From NCBI GenBank assembly GCA_035549195.1, contig DASZRK010000050.1:1-40830 (forward strand): 40,830 nucleotides of DNA. The letters are read 5' to 3'. This document shows positions 14,914 through 22,867 of the stretch, in pieces (position 1 is the first letter of the stretch; every line of letters begins with the position of its first letter). Made by a program: the position numbers and the translations under genes. Source of the stretch: a bacterium. GTDB lineage: Bacteria; Oederibacteriota; Muellerivitia; Muellerivitales; Muellerivitaceae. Below the pieces are notes generated by a model, which worked only from the letters and a program-made list of their open reading frames with translations, had not been told where the DNA came from and searched no databases.

Positions 14914-16005
14914 TCAATAGAAAAAGAAAGCGTCGGCCAGGGCCATGTCCTCCACGGCCCCGTAGTTCGCGTATTGGGTGCCGGAGGGATCGGGGGCCAA
15001 GCGGGTCAGGTCCAACTGGAACTTCATGTCATGCACGGGGTAACAGCGGAAACTGACCACATGCCGGTACCCCGCCTGGGCGAAGGTGGAGGCCTTGCCA
15101 TCCAGCCATTCGGTCGCGAACCGAAGATAACAGTCGAATCCCAGGTCCCCCTCCAGGCTCACATGGTAGGCCTTGAAGTCGTCCTGGCTCCCCACGCCCG
15201 TCCCCGTATAGCCCTGGTCATATTCGGCCAGGAGCGCCAAGGGTCCCAGGCTCCCCCAACCGAAGGCGCCGTAACGCATCAGCTTCTGGGCCATGTCCAG
15301 GTCCTGACCCCAGAACGAGGCGCCCAAAGCGTAACCCCGGCCGCATAGGCCCGCCTTGCCCGAGAAGCCGTGCTCGGACTGCGCCAGGTTGTTGCCGTTG
15401 AAGACCGAGAGATTGGCGAAGCCCGGGCCGGGATAGATGCCCGCCTCGATCCCCTCGGAAGGAAGGTTGTCGAAGGTCAGGCCGATGCCCGATCGCACCA
15501 GGCTGTTGTCGTCGGCCAGTTCCAGCCCGTAAGGCGTGGTGAATTTCCCGAACTTCACGTAGCCGCCTTCGGGAAGGTTGGACAGGAGCCCGTAGAGCTC
15601 GCGGGTCTGGTTGTCGTCGAAACGATAGGCCACCACCCCGGTCAGGTCCCGGTCGGCGCGAACCCCGATCTCCAGGGCTTGGCGTCCGCTCTGGAATCCG
15701 TGCAGGTTGGTGACCGGCGAAGGATAGAAGGTCGCCTGATAACCCTCATGGATGTCGAGCCCCACGATGAGGGGGGCCGGCACCGCCTTTTGGGCGCCAT
15801 GGACGGCGTCCTCCATCCCCTCCCAATCGAAAGTGGCCAGGGAACTCCCGTAGTTCTTCCCGAAATCGTTCCGCAGCCAGCCGCCGGTCTGGTTCACGTG
15901 GCAGGCGTTGCAGTTGACCCCTTTCCAAGCGGCCAAATAAGGTTCAGCCCCGACCTTCCCCCCAACGAACAACATCGCTCCCAAGACCATGGCTTTCGAT
16001 CTCAT
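14914..16005 (-). CDS. Exported porin-like protein with one c-type haem motif
   Basis: 363 residues from the ATG at 16005, preceded by CAGGAG. A signal peptide covers about residues 1-20 (MRSKAMVLGAMLFVGGKVGA). Shortly into the mature protein, NCNACH (Cys32, Cys35, His36) is a CxxCH haem c attachment site. The remaining ~320 residues look like a porin beta-barrel: VVAYRFDDNQTRELYGLLSN, GYVKFGKFTTPYGLELADDN, LGASFWGQDL, VSFRCYPVHDMKFQLDLT, and a C-terminal AFFFY with terminal aromatic. The combination suggests a haem held at the periplasmic mouth of an outer-membrane pore. The motif context (WKGVNCNACHVNQTGGWLRN) looks like a genuine mini-cytochrome, not chance. It lies 181 bases after the regulatory operon on the same strand. 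Its electron partners are unknown. Confidence 0.8.
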   Translation of the reverse strand: MRSKAMVLGAMLFVGGKVGAEPYLAAWKGVNCNACHVNQTGGWLRNDFGKNYGSSLATFDWEGMEDAVHGAQKAVPAPLIVGLDIHEGYQATFYPSPVTNLHGFQSGRQALEIGVRADRDLTGVVAYRFDDNQTRELYGLLSNLPEGGYVKFGKFTTPYGLELADDNSLVRSGIGLTFDNLPSEGIEAGIYPGPGFANLSVFNGNNLAQSEHGFSGKAGLCGRGYALGASFWGQDLDMAQKLMRYGAFGWGSLGPLALLAEYDQGYTGTGVGSQDDFKAYHVSLEGDLGFDCYLRFATEWLDGKASTFAQAGYRHVVSFRCYPVHDMKFQLDLTRLAPDPSGTQYANYGAVEDMALADAFFFY

Positions 16006-16186
16006 GCGGGTCTCCTGAAAGGGTTTTGGGCCGCCACGGGACGTCCCTGATCTTGGGTAGCGGGAGGCAGGGGCCGATGTTACCGAACGGCCGCCTTTTA
16101 CGTGAAAAGGCCGTGGAAAAAGCACAAAGAAACCGGCAAAAGGGCGAAAGTGGCTTGGCAGGAGGATCGGCAGGCCGGAAGAACGT

Positions 16187-16771
16187 TCAGTTGGCGAGAT
16201 AACGCTGGAGGGTCCGGGAACTGACCTTCATCACGTCGGCCAGACGGTTGCGTTCCACTCCCTGGCGGTTGAGGATCTGGGAGAGGAAGGCCCGGGAAAA
16301 ATCCCTGCGGGCCCGGAAAAGGGTGGTCCGGTGGCCGACCGCGTGATCCGCCAGGGTCTCGGCCAGGTAGGTGACGGTTTGATGGGCCGTCCCGTCCTTT
16401 TTTTCGCGGGCCATGGCCTCCAGGATCGTCCGGCGGAGATCGGGGACCTCCTGGGCCGCCCAAAGGACGTCCATCATCCCCCACTTCATGGCCGCCAGGA
16501 CCTGGGGCAATTGGGGGACCTGGAAGAGGGCCAGGCGCACGGCGTCGGGTTGCAGGGTATCGATGAGCTTTTCAAAGGCGGGAAGTTCGTTCTTCATCAG
16601 CCGCCAATCCAACAGCAGGAGCCGGAAAGGTTGGACCGTCAGGGTCTCCAGGGCCGACAAGACGTCGCCCGCTTCCCAGACCTTCCCCAGTTCGCAGGCC
16701 ACCGAGCGCAACCGTTCACGGAAAGCCCCGTGCTCCGCCATGATCAGGATGGGAAAGTTCCGGCGAGACAT
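16187..16771 (-). CDS. Receiver-like protein with Fis-type HTH
   Basis: 194 residues from the ATG at 16771 (an upstream TTG at 16792 is possible). Residues 1-118 have the receiver fold order (FPILIMAEHGAF, FRLLLLDWRLMK with Asp55), but the acidic pair is reduced to Glu13 and the conserved Lys is missing, so phosphorylation is doubtful. Residues about 155-194 (LSQILNRQGVERNRLADVMKVSSRTLQRYLA) form a Fis/NtrC-like helix-turn-helix. It is 64 bases after the small kinase gene and probably the last gene of the operon that starts at 24275. It likely binds DNA; whether the receiver part senses anything is open. Confidence 0.75.
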   Translation of the reverse strand: MSRRNFPILIMAEHGAFRERLRSVACELGKVWEAGDVLSALETLTVQPFRLLLLDWRLMKNELPAFEKLIDTLQPDAVRLALFQVPQLPQVLAAMKWGMMDVLWAAQEVPDLRRTILEAMAREKKDGTAHQTVTYLAETLADHAVGHRTTLFRARRDFSRAFLSQILNRQGVERNRLADVMKVSSRTLQRYLAN

Positions 16772-16835
16772 GGTCGTGAACGACCCCCTCAAGGAGATGG
16801 GAATAAAATACCAAAAAAATGGCTACAAAGGGGCC

Positions 16836-17549
16836 TTACTTTCGGCCCTTTCCTTTGGGTTTCCGGCCCACACCCAGGGGAAGCCGGGCCCGGAAGGATG
16901 TCCCCGCGGCGGAGGATTCGACCCGCAGGTCCCCCCCGTGGTTCCGCACCACCCAGCGGCAAATGGCCAGTCCCATGCCCGTCCCATCCCGCTTGGTCGA
17001 GAAATAGGGCTTGAAGATCTCCTCCCAAAGTTCCCGGGGAATGGACGGCCCGTCGTTCCAGACCTGGAACTCCAGGGACCGTCCCTCCCGCCGGTTCGAG
17101 ATCCGGACCGTCCCGCCCCGGCCCGCCGACTCCAGGGCATTGCGCACCAGGTTGAGGGCCAGGCTCTCCAACTGACATTCCCGCCCCTTGATCCTGAGCG
17201 CCGGGAGGGGGCCCGTCTCGAGCTTCGTTCCTTTTTCCTGGAAGACCGGGGCCATCAGCCCCAGGACCCGCTCCATCAGGCATCCCCAATCCACCGGGAC
17301 CTTCGGTTCCAGTTCGGGACGGGTGCGATCCATGAAGCACCGGACCAATTCCAGCAATCGGTCCGTTTCCCGGGTCAGGAGCTTCTCGAAACTTCCCAGG
17401 AAGACCGGATCGTCCTTCTTGCGGGGGAACATCTGGGCCGAAACGCTCAAGGCCGTCAAATGATTGCGGATCTCATGCAGTCGGGCGGCGTCCTGGAAGG
17501 CCAGGGCCTCCGGGGAGGGCCTTTTCTGGGCCCGGGCCTTGGGCCTCAC
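16836..17549 (-). CDS. Small soluble histidine kinase
   Basis: 237 residues from a GTG that overlaps the NtrC-like gene's stop (GTGA). There is no sensor domain or membrane helix: the HisKA helix begins almost at once, with His25 in RLHEIRNHLTAL. The HATPase motifs are complete: N-box NLVRNALES, NDGPSIP and GTGMGLAICRW. This is the NtrB-type kinase core and is the natural partner for the NtrC-like regulator encoded directly before it. With no input domain of its own, control must come from protein partners such as the kinases encoded upstream in the operon. Confidence 0.85.
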   Translation of the reverse strand: MRPKARAQKRPSPEALAFQDAARLHEIRNHLTALSVSAQMFPRKKDDPVFLGSFEKLLTRETDRLLELVRCFMDRTRPELEPKVPVDWGCLMERVLGLMAPVFQEKGTKLETGPLPALRIKGRECQLESLALNLVRNALESAGRGGTVRISNRREGRSLEFQVWNDGPSIPRELWEEIFKPYFSTKRDGTGMGLAICRWVVRNHGGDLRVESSAAGTSFRARLPLGVGRKPKGKGRK

Positions 17550-18877
17550 GGTTGCCGGAAACCGGCGCGGGATTCACGGCGGGTCCGCACGATCCTCTGG
17601 TAGTCCGCTTCCAGTTTCAGTTCCTTGAGCTTGAGGATCAGGGTATTGCGGTGGAGCCCCAGGGTCTTGGCCGCCTGGGTCTGGTTCCCCCGGGTGCGCT
17701 CCAGGACCCGCCGGATATATTTGCGCTCGAACTGGCGGCTCACCTTCTTGAGGATGTGCCGGACCGGTCCCTTGGCCGGGTCCAGTTCCGCCTGCCTAAG
17801 CAGCATGTCCAAAGGCACGTCCTCCAGGGTCAAGGTCCCGTCGGCCGCGAAACGGACCATGGTCTCCAGGCATCCTTCCAGTTCCGTCAGGTTCCCGGGC
17901 CAGGGATAACGGGCCAGGAAATCCAGCACATCCTTCCCGGCCTCCCGGACCTTGGAACCGGACCGTTCCAGGTAACGCTGCACCATGGCGGGGACCTCGG
18001 CCGCCCTTTTCCGTAAAGGGGCCAGGGTCACCGGATCGCCGAAAAGGGCGCCGAACTCCTCGATGATCCCCCCATTTTCCGTGCGGGCCTTCGGTCCTTG
18101 GGGCCCCGAGGCGATCAGCCGGACGTCGGGCCGGCCCAGGGCCTGCGGGGACAGGGCCCGGGCCAGGCGGGTCTGCAGTTCTTCGGGCAGCTTGTCCGCG
18201 TCCACCAGGAACAAGGACCCGCCCTGGGCGAACTCCACCTTGCCGACCTGGGACGCCTTCCCCTTCTTCTCGACCCCGAACAGTTCCCTCTCCAGGGCCC
18301 CTTCCCCGATCGAACCGCATTCCAAACGGACGAAAGGCCCCCTGGCCCCGGGACCGGATCGATGGACCTCCCGGGCCGCTTCCTCGATCCCCGTCCCGGG
18401 CTCACCGACGATCCAGACCGCCTTGCCGGACCGGGCCGTCCCGGACAGGTCGGCGCCCAGGCCGCCCCTCCACTCCGCCCGCAGGAGACCCTCGGTCTGT
18501 GCGTCCCCCGTCCCCTTGCGCCGTGCCAGCACCTGGGGGATCAGTTCCAACAGGTCGTCCACCCGGAAAGGCTTGGTGATGTAATCCCGCGCCTTGCCCT
18601 TCATGGCCGTCCGGGCCGTTTCGACGCCCTGGAGCGCCGTCACCATGATGACCTCGATGTCCGGGTCCCGCCGTTTGACCTGTTCGAGCAGGTCCAACCC
18701 GGACCCGTCGGGGAGCATGATGTCCAAAAGACAGAGGTCGAAACCGCTGCGTTTCAGTTCCTTCAAGGCGGAACGGGCGTCGGCGGCGAAGGTCAGGGCA
18801 TATTGGTCCTGGAGGGCCATCCGGAAGGATTCCCGGACCCCCTCCTCATCGTCCACGATCAATAGGTGTGCGCGCAT
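17546..18877 (-). CDS. NtrC-type response regulator with degenerate AAA+ domain
   Basis: 443 residues. Receiver 1-118 is intact (Asp9/Asp10, acceptor Asp52, Lys102). The AAA+ region (about 140-335) keeps the bEBP layout (PFVRLECGSI, ELFGVEKKG, LAPLRKRAAEVPAMVQRYL, YPWPGNLTELEG) but lacks its working parts. The Walker A Lys is Ile164 (GEPGTGIEE), and the Walker B Asp-Glu is Val-Asp (SLFLVDAD). The GAFTGA sigma54-contact loop is absent, and the sensor II Arg of the usual GNVREL is Thr. The Fis-like HTH at about 385-425 (GNQTQAAKTLGLHRNTLILKLKEL) is well conserved. It should bind DNA under receiver control, yet not hydrolyse ATP or open sigma54 promoters. GAGGGCATC precedes the ATG, 7 bases after the upstream stop. 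Confidence 0.88.
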   Translation of the reverse strand: MRAHLLIVDDEEGVRESFRMALQDQYALTFAADARSALKELKRSGFDLCLLDIMLPDGSGLDLLEQVKRRDPDIEVIMVTALQGVETARTAMKGKARDYITKPFRVDDLLELIPQVLARRKGTGDAQTEGLLRAEWRGGLGADLSGTARSGKAVWIVGEPGTGIEEAAREVHRSGPGARGPFVRLECGSIGEGALERELFGVEKKGKASQVGKVEFAQGGSLFLVDADKLPEELQTRLARALSPQALGRPDVRLIASGPQGPKARTENGGIIEEFGALFGDPVTLAPLRKRAAEVPAMVQRYLERSGSKVREAGKDVLDFLARYPWPGNLTELEGCLETMVRFAADGTLTLEDVPLDMLLRQAELDPAKGPVRHILKKVSRQFERKYIRRVLERTRGNQTQAAKTLGLHRNTLILKLKELKLEADYQRIVRTRRESRAGFRQP

Positions 18878-18884
18878 GATGCCC

Positions 18885-20147
18885 TCAATTCCCCGCCAGG
18901 AGCTTTTCCCAGAGCGATTCGTTGACCAGGATCTTGGCCATCAGGTCCCTTTCCTCGTTCAAGGCGGCCGCGGTCGGCGGGGCGACCGGGAAGGCCAGGC
19001 CGAAGTGGGTCCCGCCCTCCGCCCGGTTCTTAACGGTGATCCGCCCGCCGTGGTGGTAGACGATGAAGAAACAGGACATCAGGTAGATGCCGAACTCCTG
19101 GGGGCTGCCGCTGCGGGTGAAGAAGGGGTCGAACAGGGACCGCAGCCCGTCCTCCGGGATCCCGGGTCCGTTGTCCTCCAGTTCCACCAGGACCTCGGCG
19201 GGCCCTTCCTTGGGGCCGACCACCGAGGCCTTGATCTTGACCTTGGACCCCGCGGGGAGCGACACCGCCTCGTCCTTGAGGAGCATCTCGAAGAGGCGCT
19301 GGAACTTCGCCTTGTCCACGGTCAACTCCGGGAGCCCCCCGGGGACTTGGTTCTCCACCTGCACCTTCCGGGCCGTCAGGTCCCCCTGGGCGGCCTGGAG
19401 GGCGTCCGCCAGCACCTGGTCCAGGCGGACCTTGTCGTTGTAGCTGGGCAGGGGCCGGTTGGAGGTCTCCCACAGGTCCCCCAGGAGGGAGACGACCTTG
19501 TCCATCTGGCCCTGGACCTTCTGGTAGTAATCCTTCCAGAAATCCGGATTGCGCAGGCGGTTCAGGTCGATCTGTTCCTCCTCCATGCGCTTGGGGGTCA
19601 GGTCCAGGAAGGTCTTCACCGCCACCATGGAATTACGGATATGGTGCCCCAGGCCCGCCGCCAGCACCCCCAGGCTCAGGATGCGGTCGGTCATCATGAT
19701 GGAATGAAGGGCGGAGATCTTCTCGCGCATCAGCTGGTCCCTTTCGGACTGGACCATGAAGAACTCCAGGCCGCGCCGCAAGGTCACTTCCAGTTGGGGG
19801 ATGTCCCAGGGCTTGGTCACGTACTTGTAGATGGCGCCCGTATTGACCGCGTCGATGGCGGTCTCCAGGTCCGAATAGGCCGTGACCAGCACCCGCATGA
19901 TGCGGGGATTGGATTGGCGGGCCTTTTCCAGCAGTTGGACCCCCTTCTCGCCGGGCATGCGCTGGTCGGTCATGAAGAGGCCGATCGAATCCAGGTTCTC
20001 GTTCAGGAGCTTGAGGCCCTCCTGGGGGCTGGGGGCCGTGAGGATCGTGAACTTCTCCCCGAAGATCTCCCGGAAATACTTGAGGGATTTCTCCTCGTCG
20101 TCCACGTAGAGGATCTTGTATTTCTTGTAGTCGTAGAAATTCTCCAT
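18885..20147 (-). CDS. Receiver-histidine-kinase-like protein (PhcR-like), probable pseudokinase
   Basis: 420 residues. Receiver 10-130: Asp16/Asp17, acceptor Asp61 in MTDQRMPG, Lys112 in TKPW, all intact. Residues 150-240 form a HisKA-like helix pair with GLGHHIRNSM; the acidic residue normally after the phospho-His is His169. The ATPase-like part (about 265-390) keeps DNGPGIP and DPFF. Its N-box Asn is lost (RLFEMLLKDEAVS), and the usual GxGLGL lid is replaced by FGIYL. It probably does not autophosphorylate. The arrangement receiver plus C-terminal kinase-like domain is that of PhcR in Ralstonia. It follows the PhcS-like kinase by 23 bases, with AAGGAG before the ATG. Its receiver is the likely acceptor for that kinase. 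Confidence 0.8.
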   Translation of the reverse strand: MENFYDYKKYKILYVDDEEKSLKYFREIFGEKFTILTAPSPQEGLKLLNENLDSIGLFMTDQRMPGEKGVQLLEKARQSNPRIMRVLVTAYSDLETAIDAVNTGAIYKYVTKPWDIPQLEVTLRRGLEFFMVQSERDQLMREKISALHSIMMTDRILSLGVLAAGLGHHIRNSMVAVKTFLDLTPKRMEEEQIDLNRLRNPDFWKDYYQKVQGQMDKVVSLLGDLWETSNRPLPSYNDKVRLDQVLADALQAAQGDLTARKVQVENQVPGGLPELTVDKAKFQRLFEMLLKDEAVSLPAGSKVKIKASVVGPKEGPAEVLVELEDNGPGIPEDGLRSLFDPFFTRSGSPQEFGIYLMSCFFIVYHHGGRITVKNRAEGGTHFGLAFPVAPPTAAALNEERDLMAKILVNESLWEKLLAGN

Positions 20148-20170
20148 ACCCGCTCCTTAAGTTGCCCCTC

Positions 20171-22867
20171 TCAAGATGGCTGCCGGCCGGCGAGGTCCCG
20201 GGAGGCCTCCTCGGCCCCCTTCGTGGATGGCGCCTGCGCCGGCAGGTCCAGCGTGAACTCGGTGAACTTGCCTTCTTCGCTCGCGGCCGATATTTCGCCG
20301 CCCATGTCCTTCACGATCCGGTAGCAGATGCTCAAGCCCAGCCCCATGCCCTGGCCCACGTCCTTGGTGGTGAAGAAGGGGTCGAAGATCTTGTCCAGGT
20401 GCCGGGGGGCGATGCCCGTCCCGTTGTCCCGGACCCGGATCAGGACCCGCCCGTTCTTTTCCTCGACCGTGATGGCCAGCGTCGGCTTCTCGTCCCCGTG
20501 GTCCTTGGCCTTCATCGCGTCCAGCGCATTTTGGAACAGATTCACAAAGACATGGGTTAAATTGTTCTTCTCCGCGAAAACTTGTTGATTTTTTGGCACT
20601 GTCAGGACGATCCGGGCGTTCTTTTCGGTCTCGTGGCCGAGGAACCGCAGGGCCGTGGCCAGCGCCTCCTCCAGGTCGACGGGCCCCAGGGCGCGGCCGT
20701 GGGGATGGGTGAAATCCCTTAGGTCGCTGACGATGCGCTGGACCCGGGTCATCCCCTCCTGCATGTCGGCCATCAGGTCGTCCAGCTTGGCCCTCTCCCC
20801 CTCGGGCCACTTGGCCCGCAGGCCCTTGAGCACGTTCAGGGCCGAGAGGGCGTAGTTGAGCGGGTTGTTGATCTCGTGGATCATGCCCGCGCTCATGCGC
20901 CCCAGGGAGGACATCTTCTCGCTCTGCACCAGCGAGGACTCGGTCTCCTTCAACTGCTCCAGGGCGGACTCCAGCCGCAGGTTCTGGCGCGAGAGCTCGG
21001 ATTGGGTCCGGTGGGAGGCGATCAGGTTCTTCACCCGCACGTGCAGTTCAGTGGTGGAGAAGGGCTTGGTGAGGAAATCGCTGGCGCCGGCCTGCAGGGC
21101 CGCCAGCTTGGTCTTCTCCTCCGCCCAGGCCGTCAGCAGCAGCACCGGGATGGTACGGGTCGCCGGTTCGGCCTTGATCTCCCGGCAGGCCTCGATGCCG
21201 TCCTTCTCGGGCATCATCATGTCCAGCACCACCACCTCGGGCAGGTATTGGCGGGTCTTCTCCACCGCCTCCGTCCCGTTCACCGCCTCCAGGATCTCGT
21301 AATCCCGTCCCAACTGGGACTTGACGAAGCGCAGCATGTCCGGCTCGTCGTCGGCCAGCACCAACCGGGGACGCTTGGAGGACCCCCCCTCCCAGCCCTG
21401 GGGTTTCTCGGCGGCCTCGGTCATGGCCGGGAAAAGCTCGGCCCGGCGATAGAGCTTGGCGAGCCATTGGTCCGACCCGCTCCCCGGGACGCCCGCCCCC
21501 TCGCCTTCCGAGGGCTCAGCCGGGGCCTCGGTCGTCCGCTCCAGGGGCACCCGCACCGTCATCACGGTCCCCTTCCCCACTTGGCTTTCCACCGACACCT
21601 TGCCGCCCTGGGCCTCGGTCAATTCGCGCACCAGGGCCAGGCCGATCCCCGTCCCCTGGTACTTGCGCTGGGCCGTGGCGTCGGCCTGCCAGAAGCGGTC
21701 GAAGATGAAGGGCAGGTCCTTTTCCGAGATGCCCACACCCGTGTCCCGGACCCGGATCACCAGTTCGCCTTCCTCCTCCGTGGCCTCCACGGCCACTTCC
21801 CCGCCGGCGGAGGTGAACTTGACCGAATTGAAGAGGAGGTTGAGGACGATCTTCTCCATCTTGTCGCGGTCCAGGAGGGCCACGCCCAGGCCGTCGGGCA
21901 CCGAGGCGGAGAGCCGGACCTTGCGGCCCCGGGCGGCGGGCTGGACCGACTGGGCCAGGCCCCGGATCATCTCGGGGATGGACACCGGCTCCCGTTTGAC
22001 CTCGACCCGGCCCGATTCCAGCTTCACCAGGTCCAGCAGGTCGTTGATGAGCTTGAGGAGCCGCATCCCGTTGGTGCGCATCAGGCGCAGGGTCTCCGTC
22101 ACCTGGGGGTCGGGCGGCACCTGGCGTTGCAGTTCCTCCAGGGGCGCCAGCATGAGGGTCAGGGGCGTCCGGAGCTCATGGCTGATATTGGCGAAGAACT
22201 GGCTCTTCATGCGGTCCATCTCCACCAGCTTCTCGTTGGTCTCCTTGAGCATGCGGCTGCTGCGGTCCACCTCGAAGCGCAGGGCGAACTCCCGCAGGCG
22301 CAGCTTCCCCTGGGACCAGCTGGAGGCCCCCACGATGATCTGGGTGAGGATGATGAAATAGAGGTTGTTGAACAGCACCCCGAAGCTGGGCATGGGCTCG
22401 GGGTGGAGCAGGCAGGCCAGCACGTACATGGCCATGATGACCATGCCTTCCCAGAGGTTCTCCTGGTAGGTCCAGGGGCAGACCATGCCGATGGCCAGGA
22501 TGACCAGGTTGAGGCCCGCGTAATAGGTGGAGGAGACGCCGTTGGTCTCCCAGATCATCAGCGAGATGAAGAAACAGGGCAAAAGGGGCAGGATGAACCC
22601 CAGGGCCCGGTAGTACTTGAGCCCGAAGGAGGTCTGCACCATCACCCAGAGGACCGCCACGATGGCCGAGCAGACCAGCCGCATCTTGAGGAAGGCCCAG
22701 AGGTGGTCCGGATAGACGAAATAGTCCAGGGTGAAGCCCGCCGGCATGAGGGTGAAGATCAGCCAGCAGAAGAGCTTGATGGTGTCGATGCGCACCCGGC
22801 GGTCGTAGACCTTGTAGTTCTCGAGGATCTCCGGGTCGAGCGTGAGGTCGGTGGAGGTCTCAGCCAT
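20171..22867 (-). CDS. Membrane hybrid histidine kinase with two kinase cores (PhcS/CqsS-like)
   Basis: 898 residues. About six membrane helices lie between residues 27 and 180 with no periplasmic sensor domain, as in the CqsS/LqsS/PhcS family, whose ligands are lipophilic signals. Kinase core 1 has His230 in NISHELRTPL, N-box NLLFNSVKF, DTGVGIS and GTGIGLAL. A receiver at about 500-618 has Asp549 and Lys601. Kinase core 2 has His664 in GMIHEINNPLNY, N-box NLFQNALDA, DNGTGIAP and GMGLGLSICY. All look intact. It starts inside the 3' end of the methyltransferase gene (8-base overlap, GGAGG upstream), which ties sensor and putative signal synthase together. Ligand identity is inferred from context only. 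Confidence 0.85.
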   Translation of the reverse strand: MAETSTDLTLDPEILENYKVYDRRVRIDTIKLFCWLIFTLMPAGFTLDYFVYPDHLWAFLKMRLVCSAIVAVLWVMVQTSFGLKYYRALGFILPLLPCFFISLMIWETNGVSSTYYAGLNLVILAIGMVCPWTYQENLWEGMVIMAMYVLACLLHPEPMPSFGVLFNNLYFIILTQIIVGASSWSQGKLRLREFALRFEVDRSSRMLKETNEKLVEMDRMKSQFFANISHELRTPLTLMLAPLEELQRQVPPDPQVTETLRLMRTNGMRLLKLINDLLDLVKLESGRVEVKREPVSIPEMIRGLAQSVQPAARGRKVRLSASVPDGLGVALLDRDKMEKIVLNLLFNSVKFTSAGGEVAVEATEEEGELVIRVRDTGVGISEKDLPFIFDRFWQADATAQRKYQGTGIGLALVRELTEAQGGKVSVESQVGKGTVMTVRVPLERTTEAPAEPSEGEGAGVPGSGSDQWLAKLYRRAELFPAMTEAAEKPQGWEGGSSKRPRLVLADDEPDMLRFVKSQLGRDYEILEAVNGTEAVEKTRQYLPEVVVLDMMMPEKDGIEACREIKAEPATRTIPVLLLTAWAEEKTKLAALQAGASDFLTKPFSTTELHVRVKNLIASHRTQSELSRQNLRLESALEQLKETESSLVQSEKMSSLGRMSAGMIHEINNPLNYALSALNVLKGLRAKWPEGERAKLDDLMADMQEGMTRVQRIVSDLRDFTHPHGRALGPVDLEEALATALRFLGHETEKNARIVLTVPKNQQVFAEKNNLTHVFVNLFQNALDAMKAKDHGDEKPTLAITVEEKNGRVLIRVRDNGTGIAPRHLDKIFDPFFTTKDVGQGMGLGLSICYRIVKDMGGEISAASEEGKFTEFTLDLPAQAPSTKGAEEASRDLAGRQPS

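Noticed and set aside
16806-16860. Possible terminator after the small kinase gene
   Set aside because: The stem overlaps the stop region, has a bulge, and the T run is too far away; read-through to the next gene seems as likely.
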